A stretch of 64,000 nt of DNA, taken from assembly GCA_029215795.1 (NCBI GenBank), contig JARDYH010000002.1, positions 363,532,973 through 363,596,972 of the forward strand, written 5' to 3'. This document shows, one piece after another, positions 31,131 to 43,895 of the stretch (its first letter is position 1; every line of letters starts with the position of its first letter). A program made the translations under genes and the position numbers. This stretch comes from Anniella stebbinsi (Eukaryota; Chordata; Lepidosauria; Squamata; Anniellidae). The notes under the pieces were generated by a model that saw nothing but the letters and a program-made list of their open reading frames with translations, did not search any database and was not told where the DNA came from.

Positions 31131-33319
31131 GGATGCTCCCAGGTGTCCCTAAAGCTGCAGCTTGTGCTCTGTTGGGCGGGCGCAGCAGTGGCCGTGGCAG
31201 GAAAGCCCACGGTGGCGCTCCTTCCGCTGTAGATGGGTGGAAGGAGCGCAAATACGGGACACTCCGCCTGCTGCCGCTGCTGCGCTGCTACCCTGATGGC
31301 ATGAAGATGAGGGTCAGGATAGCTGGGACTGCTTTTTTCCCAGTTTTCCCTGCTGTCTCAGGACCATCCCGAGCTCTGCAGGATGTGTGGTTCTTCCGCC
31401 TGGGGTCCTCCCTCTTCCCCACGACTAGCGGGGCTCAGGAAATGGGCACAGAGCTGTGCGGGGGGAGTCTGTGGGCATTGGAGGTGAGGGGGAGAGCATT
31501 TTCGTCATCTTTGGGATGGCACTTGGTGTCTTCCGGCGCTGAGTTCATTGTGTGTGTGTGTGTGTTTTTAAAATCATTCCTTCGAGCAGGATCGTACCTG
31601 CACAATTGCGCAAATGTCTCCTCTTTAAAACAGCGGCAACAATGGTGCCCCAGAATGTCCCTCTTTACTTTCGGGACAACTCGCTGGCGTGTGGCCCCTG
31701 AGGGACGATCCCGGAAGTGGAAAATTCCAAAGGGCTACAGGTTTAGACGAACCCTTAATCAGTTTTCACCAGAGATGGGAGCAGTGAAGGAAATGTGTTT
31801 GTATCTGATCGTGAAGTTTACAGTCATGAGAAAGGAAGAGGGCACATAGGACCTGTCCATACTAATCTGTAAGACATTTCTGCACAGCGAGGAAAACTCA
31901 ATAAGGGTAAAATGTGTAAAACCCTGTTTATGAATTACTTTTCTTAGCCTCCTCATATACAAAGTCTGCCTAGGCATTGTACAGCTCGAAACATAATCAA
32001 GTCCACGAACATTTAAAAAACAAAATGGATAAAAAGTTCAAGAGACACCTTCCCCTCCCAATAGATTACAAAAGCTACCAAAAACAGGAGTCAAAACTAA
32101 TCCACAAGGCTCCAAATGCAGGTCTTAAAAATCCTGGAAAATGGAAAGATTTTGGCTGGGCGTTGAAAAGACAGTAATGTTGGCATCAGGTGTGCTTCGG
32201 GTGGACAGGGGTGCATTGCCAAAAACAGAAAAGACAAGAAATGCAGGAAAAAGACATAAAAGGAAATTCACCACCAAAAAGGAGGAGCAAAATAGGGACA
32301 CCATGACATTTGCATATGCAAATATATGTCTATAGGTGTCGCTATAGAAATAATAACTCTTATTTAAATAGAAATACAAGCCATCTCACCATTGCATGGA
32401 AGTCGGTCTGTGACCAGGTGAGCTGTGTACCTTGCTCATTCTGCTATCCAGGTGCTAACTGTGGATGGGAAACTTCAAGGCCTGTACTCTGCGCTCCCTT
32501 CTTAGGGTGCTTGATCTTTACATCAGACATGGACAGGACAAGACAGCCCATCAAATAGAGGACAACCAAGTAGAGGACTACCCACTGCCAGATGTCCAAA
32601 ACAAAGGCTTGCCCTCTGTAAAGTAGGACATTTCCTAGGGAGAGCAATCCAAAGCTGAGCTGGGGTGCTGGATGTCACTGAGAGCTTCTTTAGCTGGGGG
32701 GGGAGGGGGGAATTAATCCCTAACCCTAACCCTTCTTCTGTCCCACAATAGGGATGATCAGCTTCCTCTTTCTTCACACGGGGGAGAAAGAGAAAGTAAA
32801 CAAAGACCATGCGGCCCATTCCGTGGTTGTTTCTATCACTTTGCTTCTCCTGCACACAGCAGGAAATGGCGGCAATTTTCATTACAGCCCCCCCAAAATT
32901 GGATTTTCTGGGTCTTTTTTTATGCCGGGAAAAAGAGCCGAAGGAGCTGGAGACACGCGGGAGACACGCGGGAGGAAGTCTGCATTGTCAAAAGGTCCTG
33001 CGAAGAACTATGAGTGGCCAGTTGCGAGCGTGCCATACAATGCTCATCTGAAGACGCTCTGAGAAAGCCCTCTCCTCTCTCATGGCCGATGGAGGGGACA
33101 CACGGAGATGGGCTTCCAAAGATGACTTAACGGTGCAGACAGGTGCATACCTGATAGAACAGATGCACGTAAAAATGAGCTCCAGATAGAATGCATGTAT
33201 TAACACATGACTGTCGTGGGTAGGTCCTCAACAAGGCCTCTGGCTTTGATGAATGTAGATTGATTGATTAGAAATAGTTTTAGAAAGTCAATGTCTCTGC
33301 AAGCTTATCTCTGTCAGAG

Positions 33320-33639
33320 TAGGGTGACCAGATAAAATCCAGGTCAGGGCTCATGCAACTTTAACAGTTGTAGAGAAAAGTGAATTTCAGCCAGTGTCAT
33401 TTGTATGCCATTAGTTCCTGGTGAAATTCCCTCTTCATCACAACAGTTAAAGCTGCAGGCACTATACTAAAGTGACCATATACAAAAGAAGGCAGGGCCC
33501 CTGCACCTTTAACTGTTGTGATGAAGAGGGGATTTCACCAGGAACTAATGGCATACAAATGACACTGGCTGAATTTCCCTTTTCTCAACAACTGTTAAAG
33601 TTACATGAGCCCTGACCTGGATTTTATCTGGTCACCCTG
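33320..33639 (+). mobile_element. Foldback hAT-like MITE, family A copy 9
   Basis: 320 bp, perfect 8-bp duplication TGTCAGAG (33312-33319 and 33640-33647). The outer ends are AGATAAAATCCAGGTC type; the right tip is CACCCTG instead of CACCCTA. Confidence 0.92.
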
Positions 33640-34187
33640 TGTCAGAGTTTCTCACGGGAGTAGCTTGCTCACTCCCTGGCCTTGAAGCTGCTAGTTCTCT
33701 GGGAACTGATACAATGTTTTCACAAAGGTGGGGGGCCTGGTGGCCTCATCTTAGTGGGCTGGACTGTGCCGCCCTAGGCATGGCTTACTGGTCAGAGAAC
33801 CTGTCTGTCAAGTGGTTTGAAAGAGGCCCGTGTCTCCCTATATAATAACTGGAGTAAGGCTGAAGAGCCTTGCTAGGGATCGCCTTTCGACGCCAGGCCT
33901 GAAATCCCTCCTGTTGGATCCATCTCCAACTTGGGACTTCGAAAGCACTCTGCACGTGGTCTCTTGCTACTGGCACTCTGGAGTTCTAAGGGCTGTGCCG
34001 TGAAAAGTACTGCGAGGCTTTTCCTAGACGTGAGCTTGCATTTGCAGTGGATTGGGTGTTGGACTCAGGTGGCAGGGAGTTGCCAGTCCTTAGCAGAAGG
34101 ATGGGACTCCTGGGCCTGAGGTTGTACCTTCCCTGTGATCATGCTTACCTGGGCAGCTCAGTGTCTGGCAGGCTGGTGTGGCTGGTG

Positions 34188-34512
34188 TAGGGTAGGCTGA
34201 CCATCTGAAAAGGAGGACAGGGCTCCTGTAACTTTAACAGTTGTAGAGAAAAGAGAATTTCAGCTAGTGTCATTTGTATGCAATTAGTTCCTGGTGATAT
34301 TCCCTCTTCATCACAACAGTTAAAGCTGCAGGCACTATACTAGAGTGACCATATACAAAAGAAGGCAGGGCCCCTGCAACTTTAACTGTTGTGATGAAGA
34401 GGGGATTTCACCAGGAACTAATTGCATACAAATGACACTGGCTGAAATTCCCTTTTCTCTACAATTGTTAAAGTTACATGAGCCCTGACCTGGATTTTAT
34501 CTGGTCACCCTA
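34188..34512 (+). mobile_element. Foldback hAT-like MITE, family A copy 10, with mismatched ends
   Basis: 325 bp, perfect 8-bp duplication GGCTGGTG (34180-34187 and 34513-34520). The left end is the AAAAGGAGGACAGGG type, but the right end is the GACCTGGATTTTATCTGG type, so the two ends come from different subfamilies. The left tip is doubled: TAGGG followed by TAGGCTGACC. It looks like a recombinant or template-switched element that still transposed. Confidence 0.9.
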
Positions 34513-36339
34513 GGCTGGTGCATGATTGCTCTCATCTCCCAGACTCAGGTGCCAGGGAGTTTCGTAGCGCTTGAAGTAGCACGGAACTCCTGCCCCTGAG
34601 ATCCTACCTTTCCCGTGATCTTGTGGGCGTGGGTGATGTTCCCTGAGTTACCAGCGTATGTGGCATCTGTAGAAATTCCCTTGGGATGGTTTGCTCAGCC
34701 TTTCAAGTACCCCCTCACTCCCCCGGGTGATTGCCTGAAGGATCATATCAGGAATGGAGCCTAAAGCTTTCCGACCATCATTCGGCTTAAAGTGTGTTTT
34801 GGAGAAATGTAACCCTTCAGCATGTTACCGTGAGATTTCCTCAACAAAAAGAAGTCCCACTGATGTGAGAGTCTCCTGTCAGTTTGCCAGCGTGTGTGAA
34901 TGGCAGAGGGAACGGTCATGCACATGACGATGACGCGCAAAACACAGTAAGGTTCAAATAAGCTCTCCGGGTGGTTTGCAACAATTCGTAAAGATACAAA
35001 ATACAACGTAATAAAAATATTCTAACATTTTTAACATAGAAAAATTCAAACAATATAAATCTTCCTGCATGGCTTAAAAAAAAAAGCAAGCAGCCCTGAA
35101 AACAGTGTGTCTGTCACATATGCTCCTAGAGGGAAAGACAGCCTCAAAGAGCCTTAGATGGCAGGCGTGAAATCAGTCTGAGATCCAAACGTTGCCTGTC
35201 CCGCACTGTCCCAAAGGCAAAGCATTCATAAATGAAATGAAATAAAAACGTACTCGTTATCAAACTTCTATAGAGCTCTTGCAGCAATTATTTCTGCGGA
35301 TTTCCTACCCAGTTTGAACCCAGAGTCTGAACATATAGTTTGGACACGCAGGGGAAGAAGATCCTTTCTTCGTGCTGGTTTGCATGTCATGGTGGATGGG
35401 GCATGAAATATTAGTCTGGCTACAATAATTCTTTCATATAAGTGCTTTCACTCTTAAAGGGCTGAGAGCCACCCCAAATCCTCGGGATGAAGCGGCCCCC
35501 AAAACCTGGCTCATAAATCACAGCCAGGCCCTGGCGTTTTCTGGAAGGAAATGATCCTTCCTTGGTAAGTTAAACAGCACCAAGGCCAATAACATGCGGT
35601 TGATCTGGAGCTTCGCTTTTGGAAAGAACAGATCCGTTCTGAGCCGTGCCAAGTCTGCAGGGCCTTCCAAGGCGCCCATCACACCCCTGCCCCCTATGTA
35701 AACTATTTCTCCCCCCACCCCATTTCTGCCACAAATCTGGAAAACAGAAACCCAAGCTTGCCGCGGCATCAATAACCAATGAAGAAGTTATACGCAGCCA
35801 CTTGAAACTTTCCATCAGGTTGTCTTAATTATCACTGCTTAGGAACAGCTGAAGACAAAAATCACTCAGGATGTATGAAAAATAGTTTCCACCAACTTAG
35901 GATATTATCTTTAAAAATAGCAGTACAGTAGACAGAGATGAAGGCTTGTGAAATCATCCAGAGAGACAATTCTGAGGGTTGGCGCTCTCTCTCGTTATTA
36001 CGGGGGAGGAGGCAGAGCTGAGTGGTGATGCGAACGCATTGCGGACCAAAGGTTGCCAGCTCGGACTTTGGCATCCCCATTTAAAAGAGGGGTGCAGGTA
36101 GACCTCATGCCTAGGGGTCCCAATCCATCCCTCCAGGGTTCCCCAGAAGACCCTGCCCCATCCCTTGACCAAAGAACATTTGGTAGCTACCCCCGGATTT
36201 TGTACAGCCCCCCTCATTCTAAAAGGATTTCTCCATCCTCCTAAGGCTCAGTTACTGGCAGTAAGAGATTAAAGTACTGCTGGGCCCAATCCTGCCCCCT
36301 ATTTTTGCGAACGTTCTCTCTCCCTGTGAATGAGGCATT

Positions 36340-36825
36340 GGCTGAGTTTGGACGGCACTTTAGCCAATGGAGGGGGGAATAGGCAACTCGCCGTGGGTTA
36401 TTTCGCTGGTACTCCCCACACAACATGTCCTACCCCCTGTTGTGCGGCTGGAACTCCCGCTGTCCTTCTGGCAGTCTGTTGCTCCTCCCTCCCTCCTCCC
36501 AGGGCTATCCCATCAGCCAGTGCAAGTTCTGCCAGCTGTAGAGGAGCGGTCGGGGCGCTTTCGGCTGCTCCTGCCAGAGGGCTCTATGTCCTTCTGAAGT
36601 AACACACGCACCACGGGAAAATCAGCAACGGAGCCCGCCACACGACATAATATGCAACGGGTCTCCAGATAAGCAATGGATCAGCCCGTTGGTTTCCTCC
36701 ATTGCTAATTTCGAGAAAATTAGCAGTGTGAGTTGTTTGTCCCCCTCCAGATGACACAATAAGCAATGCCATGGGCGGTTGACTGTTTACTCCCCCGTTG
36801 CTTAACGTGTCAACCGAACCCAGCC
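36340..36825. mobile_element. Harbinger-like element
   Basis: 486 bp from GGCTGAGTTTGGACGGCAC to GTGTCAACCGAACCCAGCC, flanked by ATT on both sides. Contains the same type of CCCACACAACATG and CTCCTCCCAGGGCTATCCC blocks as the other copies. Confidence 0.72.
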
Positions 36826-36837
36826 ATTGTTTCTTCT

Positions 36838-37405
36838 GCCTCTTTTACAGGGAGGGGGGAAAATTCAGAGAATTTTCTCCTTGGGGAGGGGGGCAGGGTT
36901 TCCACATACCTTTTTTATGTGCAGCTGGTTGCTGAGGGACCTTCTTCCTATTTTTGTTAGTTTTTCTTTTTCTTTTTTTTTAAAAAACCCACCAAAATTT
37001 AGTGCTGTGCTGGAAATTTCAACCATTCCATTTCTTTTTTTCTTTTCTTTTTTTTAAATACTCCAGGCATTTTCAGGAGCCCAGCAGTTCTTAGTGAAAG
37101 CCTATTGGAAACCATGTGACTCTCCCTCTCCAATAAGCATCCAGTAAGCACTCCTGGGCTCCTGAAAATGCCGGGGGTATTTTTTTTAAAAAAATAAAAA
37201 ATAAAAAGAAGACCCCTCAACAACTGGCTACATTTAAAAAGGTATATGGGAACCCTGTTTCCCACCCCAAGGAGAAAATTCTCTGAAATTCTTACCTCTC
37301 CCAGCCTCTTTCGCCTGAGTTTTCCCCCTGCCCCCCCCTGCCCCCTGCCCCCCGAAATGCTGAAAATTGAATGGTTGAAATTTCCGGCATAGCACTAAAT
37401 TTAAG
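36838..37405. mobile_element. Large foldback repeat of unknown family
   Basis: Inverted arms about 100 bp or longer: CAGAGAATTTTCTCCTTGGG at 36862-36881 with its complement near 37267-37286, and CATACCTTTTTTA with TAAAAAGGTATATG. An inner hairpin (about 37062-37170) pairs GCATTTTCAGGAGCCCAG with CTGGGCTCCTGAAAATGC. Confidence 0.65.
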
Positions 37406-37547
37406 CTAAAACATGCTGGCATTTTGGGTATTGTGACTCCTCCCTTTTGCTTTCGGCTGTGCCCAGTTTGCATTCAGCCTGCCCACCACTGCAGTGCAGC
37501 CCCCAAAATTGAATTCGGTCCTCGGGCTGAAAGACGTTCAACACCCC

Positions 37548-37760
37548 TGATTTATTACGTTTATTTTTCACCCTTCCACCTCCAAGGAGCTCAGGGAGGC
37601 ATACCATTTCCCCTGCATCTGATCCTCACAACAACCCTGTGAGGTAGGTCAGTTTGAGAGATGCTGTCTGCTCCAAAGTCAACAACATGGCCGAGCGTGG
37701 ATTTGAACTCAGGTCTCCCTAGTAGTAGCCTAACATTCTAACCACTATATTCCACTCGTT
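37548..37760 (-). mobile_element. tRNA-derived SINE (MIR/CORE-like), minus orientation
   Basis: Reverse complement layout: CCTCACAACAACCCTGTGAG, then GATTTGAACTCAGGTCTCCC (B box reversed) and CTAACATTCTAACCACTATA (A box side). Confidence 0.75.
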
Positions 37761-38763
37761 CTCAGTTACAGGTTTCTCCTTTCACTTTTCACATGGTCCC
37801 CACAGCAAATACAGCTGCTGCAAGTGCAGACCAGACTAATTTCCTCCCCAAAATGCACACTGAATGCCGCGCCTCATTCTGCATTTCTCCTTCATGAACT
37901 TTTTTCTTTTTTTTTTTTTAATGCGTGAGAAGACGACTTCTCATAGGCAAGGATGGTTTTTATTTCTATTTAAAGGGCTCTGGGTGTTTACTATCCCACC
38001 GGGCACGCTCCAAACCTTCACATGTCAACCCACAAATGTCAACCCAAAATTTCTGCAAATTTCCCCTTCTGGTGCAGCCTGTGTTCCATTTTTTAAAATG
38101 TCTTTTGGCATGCCGTTCCAGATGGAATGGTGTGTCATGCCAAAAGACGTTTAAAAAGAAATAAATCAGGCACGAGAGACAGTCCCCACAGTCTTTGCAA
38201 AAACAAACGTAAGCTGCCTCTGCTCAGCAGCACCCATTGTGGTTTGATCTTGCTTCTGCCCCGGGTTGCCCTTCCATGAGGCAGGGTGAATCCTCCACCT
38301 CATACATCACAGCAGGAGGAGTGGCAGATTGCATGTTCCAGCCAGGAAGGCGCCTGCAGGTGCTGCCAAGTGGATTGGCTCTCAAGTGGCAAATTCTGCT
38401 GAGTGGTCACCCTACTTGACACCCTTGTTCTAGGAAGACCGCATGCAGGACAAGAGGACACTAGCACCTTCCGTCTCCTGGAGGTAATATATAGCCATGG
38501 TGACTAAGGATGCTTCCAGGTTGGGCTTTTATCATTTTTATTCCCCTGAATAATCTGGTGTCTTTCACAGACTTGGCCACCTCACTGCTCACCCCTAATT
38601 ACTCCAGTCTATTTATGATCAAGTTGAAAGCACTTGTCTCCATACAAGTCTTTGGAGGGTCCTCACTTCTTACTACCCTCCATTGCGGGAACTGTTCAGT
38701 TATTCCTGTTCTCTCCTTCCCATTCTTTAACCAACTACTGATCCATAAGCGGACCCCTTCTCT

Positions 38764-38764
<1 letters not shown>

Positions 38765-38811
<47 letters not shown>

Positions 38812-40320
38812 ATATTTATTTCTTACCCGCCTCTCCCTCTGGATCGAGGCGGGGAACAACACCAAATATAAAATACATAAAACTGACTAAAAGCACAGAA
38901 AACAAATACATTATTAAAATACCAATAAAATACCAATAAAACTCTTAAAATTCAACTGAGTAGGCCTGCCGGAAGAGATCGGTCGTTATGGCTTTCTTAA
39001 AGTCAAAGACACTATTAAGTCGACGAATCTTCTCCGGCAGGCCAATCCACAGTCTGGGAGTGGTGGAAGAGAAGGTCCTCTGGGTAACAGTTGTCAGCCT
39101 GGTTTTGGCTGACTGTAACAAATTCTTCCCAGAGGACCTGAGTGTGCAGGGTGGATTGTATGGGAAAAGGCGATCCCACAGGTAACCTGGACCCAAACCA
39201 TGTAGGGCTTTAAAGGTGATGACCAACACTTTGTACTTCGCCTGGAAAGTAACTGGCAGCCAATGAAGTGATTTTAAAGCTGGTGTGATATGGTCACCCC
39301 TAGGTGTCCCAGTGACCAACCTGGCTGCCATATTTTGAACTAGTTGAAGTTTCTGGACTAGGCACAAAGGTAGCCCTATGTACGTTGCATTGCAGAAGAC
39401 AAGCCTCGAAGTTACCAGCACGTGCACTACCGTCTTTAGGTCTTCCAACTCTAGGAAGGGGCACAGCTGGCGTACCAGCTGAAGCTGATAGTAGGCACTC
39501 CTGGCCGTCTCATTGATCTGAACTGCCATTTGGAGCAATGGATCCAGGAGCACCCCCAAGCTGCGAACACAGTCTTTCAGGGGGAGTGTAACCCCATCCA
39601 GAACTGGTTGACACACCTCCAAACCCAGGTTGGGGCCTTTGACAGTAAGCACCTCCGTCTTGTCTGGATTCAGCTTCAGTTTGTTTTTCTTCATCCAGCC
39701 CATTACTGCCTCCAAGCATTCATTCAGAGAAGACACACAATCCTTAGCTGACGCTGTTGTCAAAGGCATAGAGAAATATATTTGGGTATCATCAATGTAC
39801 TGATAGCATCCAGCCCCATGCCTCCGGATGATCTCTCCCAGTGGTTTCATGTAGATGTAAAACAGCATTGGGGACAGGATGGCCTTGTGGTATGCCACAC
39901 AACAGCTCCTTTTTTGAGGAGTAACTATCCCCAAGCATCACCATCTGGAACCTGCCCGAGAGGTAGGATCGGAACTACTGAAGCACAGTGCCCCCGATTC
40001 CCAATCCCATCAGGCATTCCAGAAGGATACCATGGTCAATGGTATCGAAAGCCGCTGAGAGATCTAGAAGTACCAGCAGGGACACACTCAAGCGTAGATC
40101 ATCCACTAAGGCGACCATAGCAATCTCAACTCCGTATCCTGCCCTGAAGCTGGTTTGAAATGGGTCTAGAAAATCTGTATCATCCAAAACTGCATGGAGT
40201 TGGAAGGCAACTGCCCTCTCGATCACCTTGCCTAGAAACAGAAGATTTGATACTGGTCTGTAGCTATTAAGGTCCAGGGGATCCAAGGAGGGCTTCTTCA
40301 GAAGCGGCCATACCACTGCT
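38765..40320 (-). mobile_element. 5'-truncated L2-like LINE with (GAT)n tail
   Basis: Minus-strand element whose 3' end (plus-strand left side) reads ATATTTATTTCTTACCCGCC and ends in a trinucleotide microsatellite, the usual L2 terminus. Next to its 5' side (about 40325-40440) is a separate minus-strand fragment with FDKVPHQRLL, a CR1-type reverse transcriptase motif. Confidence 0.82.
38945..40316 (-). pseudogene. L2-like LINE reverse transcriptase, frameshifted
   Basis: Two minus-strand frames join into one reverse transcriptase C-terminal half. 40316-39975 has NSYRPVSN, GKVIERAVAFQLH and LDLSAAFDTIDHGILLE. 39934-38945 (329 codons) has the catalytic QYIDDTQIYFSM, then KKNKLKLNPDKTEV, LGVLLDP, YIGLPLCLVQKLQLVQNMAA and LRSSGKNLL. 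The spacing and LVTSRL...GLP...LQLVQN...RLVTGTP pattern fit the L2 clade of non-LTR retrotransposons. A frame change between the two pieces makes it non-functional; the 5' part is missing. The 3' end is followed by an ATC microsatellite tail at 38765-38811. Confidence 0.85.
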
Positions 40321-40479
40321 TATGTTAAGTTTAATCAGGAGCCTCTGGTGAGGGACCTTGTCAAAAGCCTTTTGAAACTGATGGATCTTAGAAGTGTTAT
40401 TATTTACGGAATCATTCTGATGTGTCCAGCCCCTGAGACCGTCTGTATGTATTAGAGACACATATGATGATGTTCTTAC

Positions 40480-40571
40480 AGAGCAATCCTATGCTTTACT
40501 ATTTGGAAGTAAGGTCCATCATGTTCAATGGGACTTACTCCCAAGTAAATGTACATAGAATTGCAGCCTTA
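40480..40571. repeat. Short palindromic repeat with GCAATCCTATG and GGACTTACTCC motifs
   Basis: GAGCAATCCTATGC at the left and ATAGAATTGCAGCC at the right with AATGGGACTTACTCCCAAG inside. Related pieces at about 58150-58232, 19995-20095 and 43462-43535. Confidence 0.55.
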
Positions 40572-40955
40572 GTTTTATACAACTCTTCAAAAGACAGTTG
40601 TACGAGCCTTCGGTGCTTTTTATGTCCTACTTCATCCTGGATGAATTCCACCAGATTCTGAATAGTTACTTCGTTTTTTAAAGTTTCAATGGAACTGGTT
40701 TGGCACCACTTTCTTGGCTTCTACCACTTGTTCTATGTCATATTACTTGTTCTACTGCATTCAACCTTAGCATAACCACTTCCATCCATCTATCTGTCAT
40801 CTATCCATCCATCCCTTTGTCTAAGCCAGTTTTAGGTACTGCATTAGGGTACGTACGATTGGGGAGAAATGAACAATGTTTCAAATTAAAGCTGTGTTTG
40901 CAAAACAAAATTAAAGCTGTGTTTGCCAGTTTACCCTCCAAAATCAGATGATTAC

Positions 40956-40987
<32 letters not shown>

Positions 40988-40991
40988 GAAA
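40956..40991. repeat. (AGAA)n microsatellite
   Basis: About eight AGAA units with a slightly irregular right end. Confidence 0.95.
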
Positions 40992-41009
40992 AAAGAACTG
41001 ATGTAAATA

Positions 41010-41590
41010 AATATTTATTTTATTATTTACTTATTTATTATATTAATATACTGCCCCATAGATGAAGCTCTCTGGGAGGTTTACAAAAGTTAAAAAAAAC
41101 CTGAACATTAAAAAGTCAATATACAAAATTTTAAACCATAAAACATAAAACAGCTGATATTTAAAACATTTTAAACCTTTAAGCCTGGCCAAAAATTCAG
41201 TTAAAAAACCTCAACTTAAGCTGTTAAAATACCTAGGAGAAAAGAAAAGTTTGACTTGGTGCCGAAAAGATAACAGTGTTGACGCCAGGCAGGCTTCATT
41301 GGGGAGATCATTCCATAATTGGGGGGCCACCACAGAGAAAGGCTTCTCCCTTGTTGCCGTCCTCCGAGCTTACCTTGGAGTAGGTACCTGGAGGAGGACC
41401 TTAGATGTTGAGCATAGTGTACAGGTAGGTTCATGTCAGGAGAGGTGTTCATCAGGTATTGTGGTCCAGAACCGTGTAAGGCTTCATAGGTTAAAACCAG
41501 CGCATATAATATATAAACAACTGTCTTTGGAACCTCCGTCACTACTGACTGCAAGAACTCTGGCTTCAGTAAATTGAAATTAGTCCCTCC
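41010..41590 (-). mobile_element. L2-like LINE 3' end, second lineage
   Basis: TATATTAATATACTGCCCCAT tail region followed by coding remnants on the minus strand matching 49127-49960. Closely similar blocks include GGAGGACCTTAGATGTTGAG. 5'-truncated with frame breaks. Confidence 0.75.
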
Positions 41591-43567
41591 TAGCTATTGG
41601 CTCAGCTGCAGGGAGGTTATAGAATGTTTATGAAAATTCCAATGACTCAGGCATTCATTCGATTTTTTAAAATACTGCTTGCACACAGGATGTCAGCAGC
41701 CAAGATCCTCTGTGCTGCTGAGAGGAAGGAGAAGTTGGCAACACCATCAATGTTTTGGTGAAACACTCAACTGGATGCATGAATATTGCGTAGGTGCAAT
41801 AAGAATGGCATGTGATCGATGTGCAGAACTCATAGGTGAATATGAACTTTGTGTGTGAGCGTGGCATGAATCAAGGGGGTGGGGGTGCATGTATGCAAAA
41901 AAACCACGACAGGTTTATGAGCATGCAGTGGGATTCAACAGGGAGGAATACCTTGCGCCCAGAAAAACGCATCAGGACATTGATGCGGGCTGCAATTTGT
42001 TCAGGATTATTTCCCTTCTCCTTTAGAAAAAGAGTGTTCTGAATGATTAGAGATGGAAAGCAGCTTCAGTTTAATCTCTAGAGTTGCCTCTGCAATTGTT
42101 CTTCTTGCCCCCTTTGTCACACATCCGCAATGCATGCTGTCATAGAGGAAAACGCATGAGAAATGTCAGCCCAACTCAGCTTCCCCTGCAACATCTCACA
42201 CTCCTCCACCCACCCAGCCTTGTCCCTGTCCTCCAGAGTTGGTGTTCGTCTCCTGCCACCCTAGGCATCCTGGTGTTTTGAGCCCTGCAGTGCAACTCAT
42301 AAAACAACAAAACAGGCGAGGCGGGGTTGGGTTGGGGGAAGCCAGTCTTTTGAACTATTCCCCAGAACGACAAAAGCTCAGAATGGAACAAGAAGAGCCA
42401 GGAACAGCTTGACATAAGGATTAGAATTTTTTTGTCCAACCTGGCTTCCTCCAGATGTGTTGGCTGCAGATCATGGGACTCGCAGGCAGGCACATCAGGA
42501 GGGCACTGGGTTAGGGAAAGCATCGCTCCTCAACCATGCCTTCTCAGAGACAGCAGTCCTGAGATCCGCCCTAGTCATCTAATTCGTTTGCCGTGGGAGA
42601 AAGAAGGGGAAGGGCGTCGGATTCATATTCAAATCATTTCATTAGGGATTCTGACAGGGCCTCTCTCTGGGGAAGATGGGACCCTTCAGGGGCTGCAGTC
42701 TCTAAGCGATGAGGAGGCGTCTGATTAATACAGGCTCCTAGGGCTGGGAGTGGGGAATGATGGCACCAGGCCAGGAAGAGAAAGAATCTGCCTCAGGGAT
42801 GCCAGGAGAAGAGGAGAGATCACATTCCCTGTATTTGTCTCTGGAAATCACCATGGTTTTCTTTTCAAGTGCTCCAGATGGCAACGTACTGCACCAAGGA
42901 GAAAGTGGGAGAAAGGTATGGGGTGGGTGACTGGGTGGGAGGGAGACTCTGGAGAACAACAGTCACTTTGTCCTGGTTCTACTGTTGCTCTAGCTGTCAC
43001 TTAAACCTTTTTATTTACGCCGCACTTTCTCATTGTACAGAACAGGGGAGCGACGGGGTCCCGGTCCAAAGGGATTACCGCGTCATTCATTGGGGGGGGG
43101 GGTCATCGTTTTGAATTTAAGATTTACAACCCCTTTCAGTGATGCAGCATCGTGCCCATCATCCCAGCTTCGGTGGACTGATTTCACGTCACATTACAAG
43201 AAGAGGTTATGCAGCACCCCAGGGGCTTTGCGTGACAAAGGAATGGAACTCCCTTATCCAGATACCTCCCTTTGCCCCTCTCCCCCCACTCCAGCTGTCC
43301 CCCAAATGTAGCCTCTTTAAACGGCAGTAATAATAGTCAGAAATTCCAGAGGAGTAGCCACATTAGTAGCAAACAACAACAAAGAATCCGCTGACTCCAT
43401 AAAAACCTCAAAACTTTATTAAGCCAGAAGCCTTTACGGGCTAGAGCTCCCTGCATCAGATATAAACATTAGATTGTATCCAACGATAGTCCTACTTAAA
43501 GTAGACCTATGGAATTGAACCGCACTTAAGTTGGACTGACATCGGATGGGGAGGATTTCCAGCCAAG

Positions 43568-43895
43568 GGGTGCCTCTATAAGAGCGATTTAAAGCTCTTT
43601 CAAAGTGCATTACCGATTTTACCTCCACATGAACGGAGCGCAAATCGGGGGTTGAGGCGCTTTTTCTGTCCGATTATGCGCATTATCGAATGCACGTTAA
43701 ATAGCGAGTTTTAATTTTCTGCGGGAGTTAAAGCACCTTATGACCATGTAAACAAGCGATTCTCCGCATTTCAACCAATTTAAAGCGCATTTCATACTGC
43801 CGGTAATGCACTTCACCGCCTGTCGTTTATGGGAATTAGGCATAAAAGTGATTGTGAGAAGATGCGTATAATCAAGCCGAATTCTTGTAGAGGGG
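43568..43895 (+). mobile_element. CpG-rich element of family B, copy 2
   Basis: Starts GGGTGCCTCTATAAGAG and ends CTTGTAGAGGGG. GCCAAGG occurs at both borders (7 of 8 bases). It shares GATTATGCGCATTATCGAATG-type interior with copy 1. Confidence 0.78.

Noticed and set aside
31133..31849. 238-codon open frame on the plus strand
   Set aside because: It spans a CpG-rich dispersed sequence and a TG microsatellite, has low-complexity composition and no recognisable domain. It is probably a chance frame.
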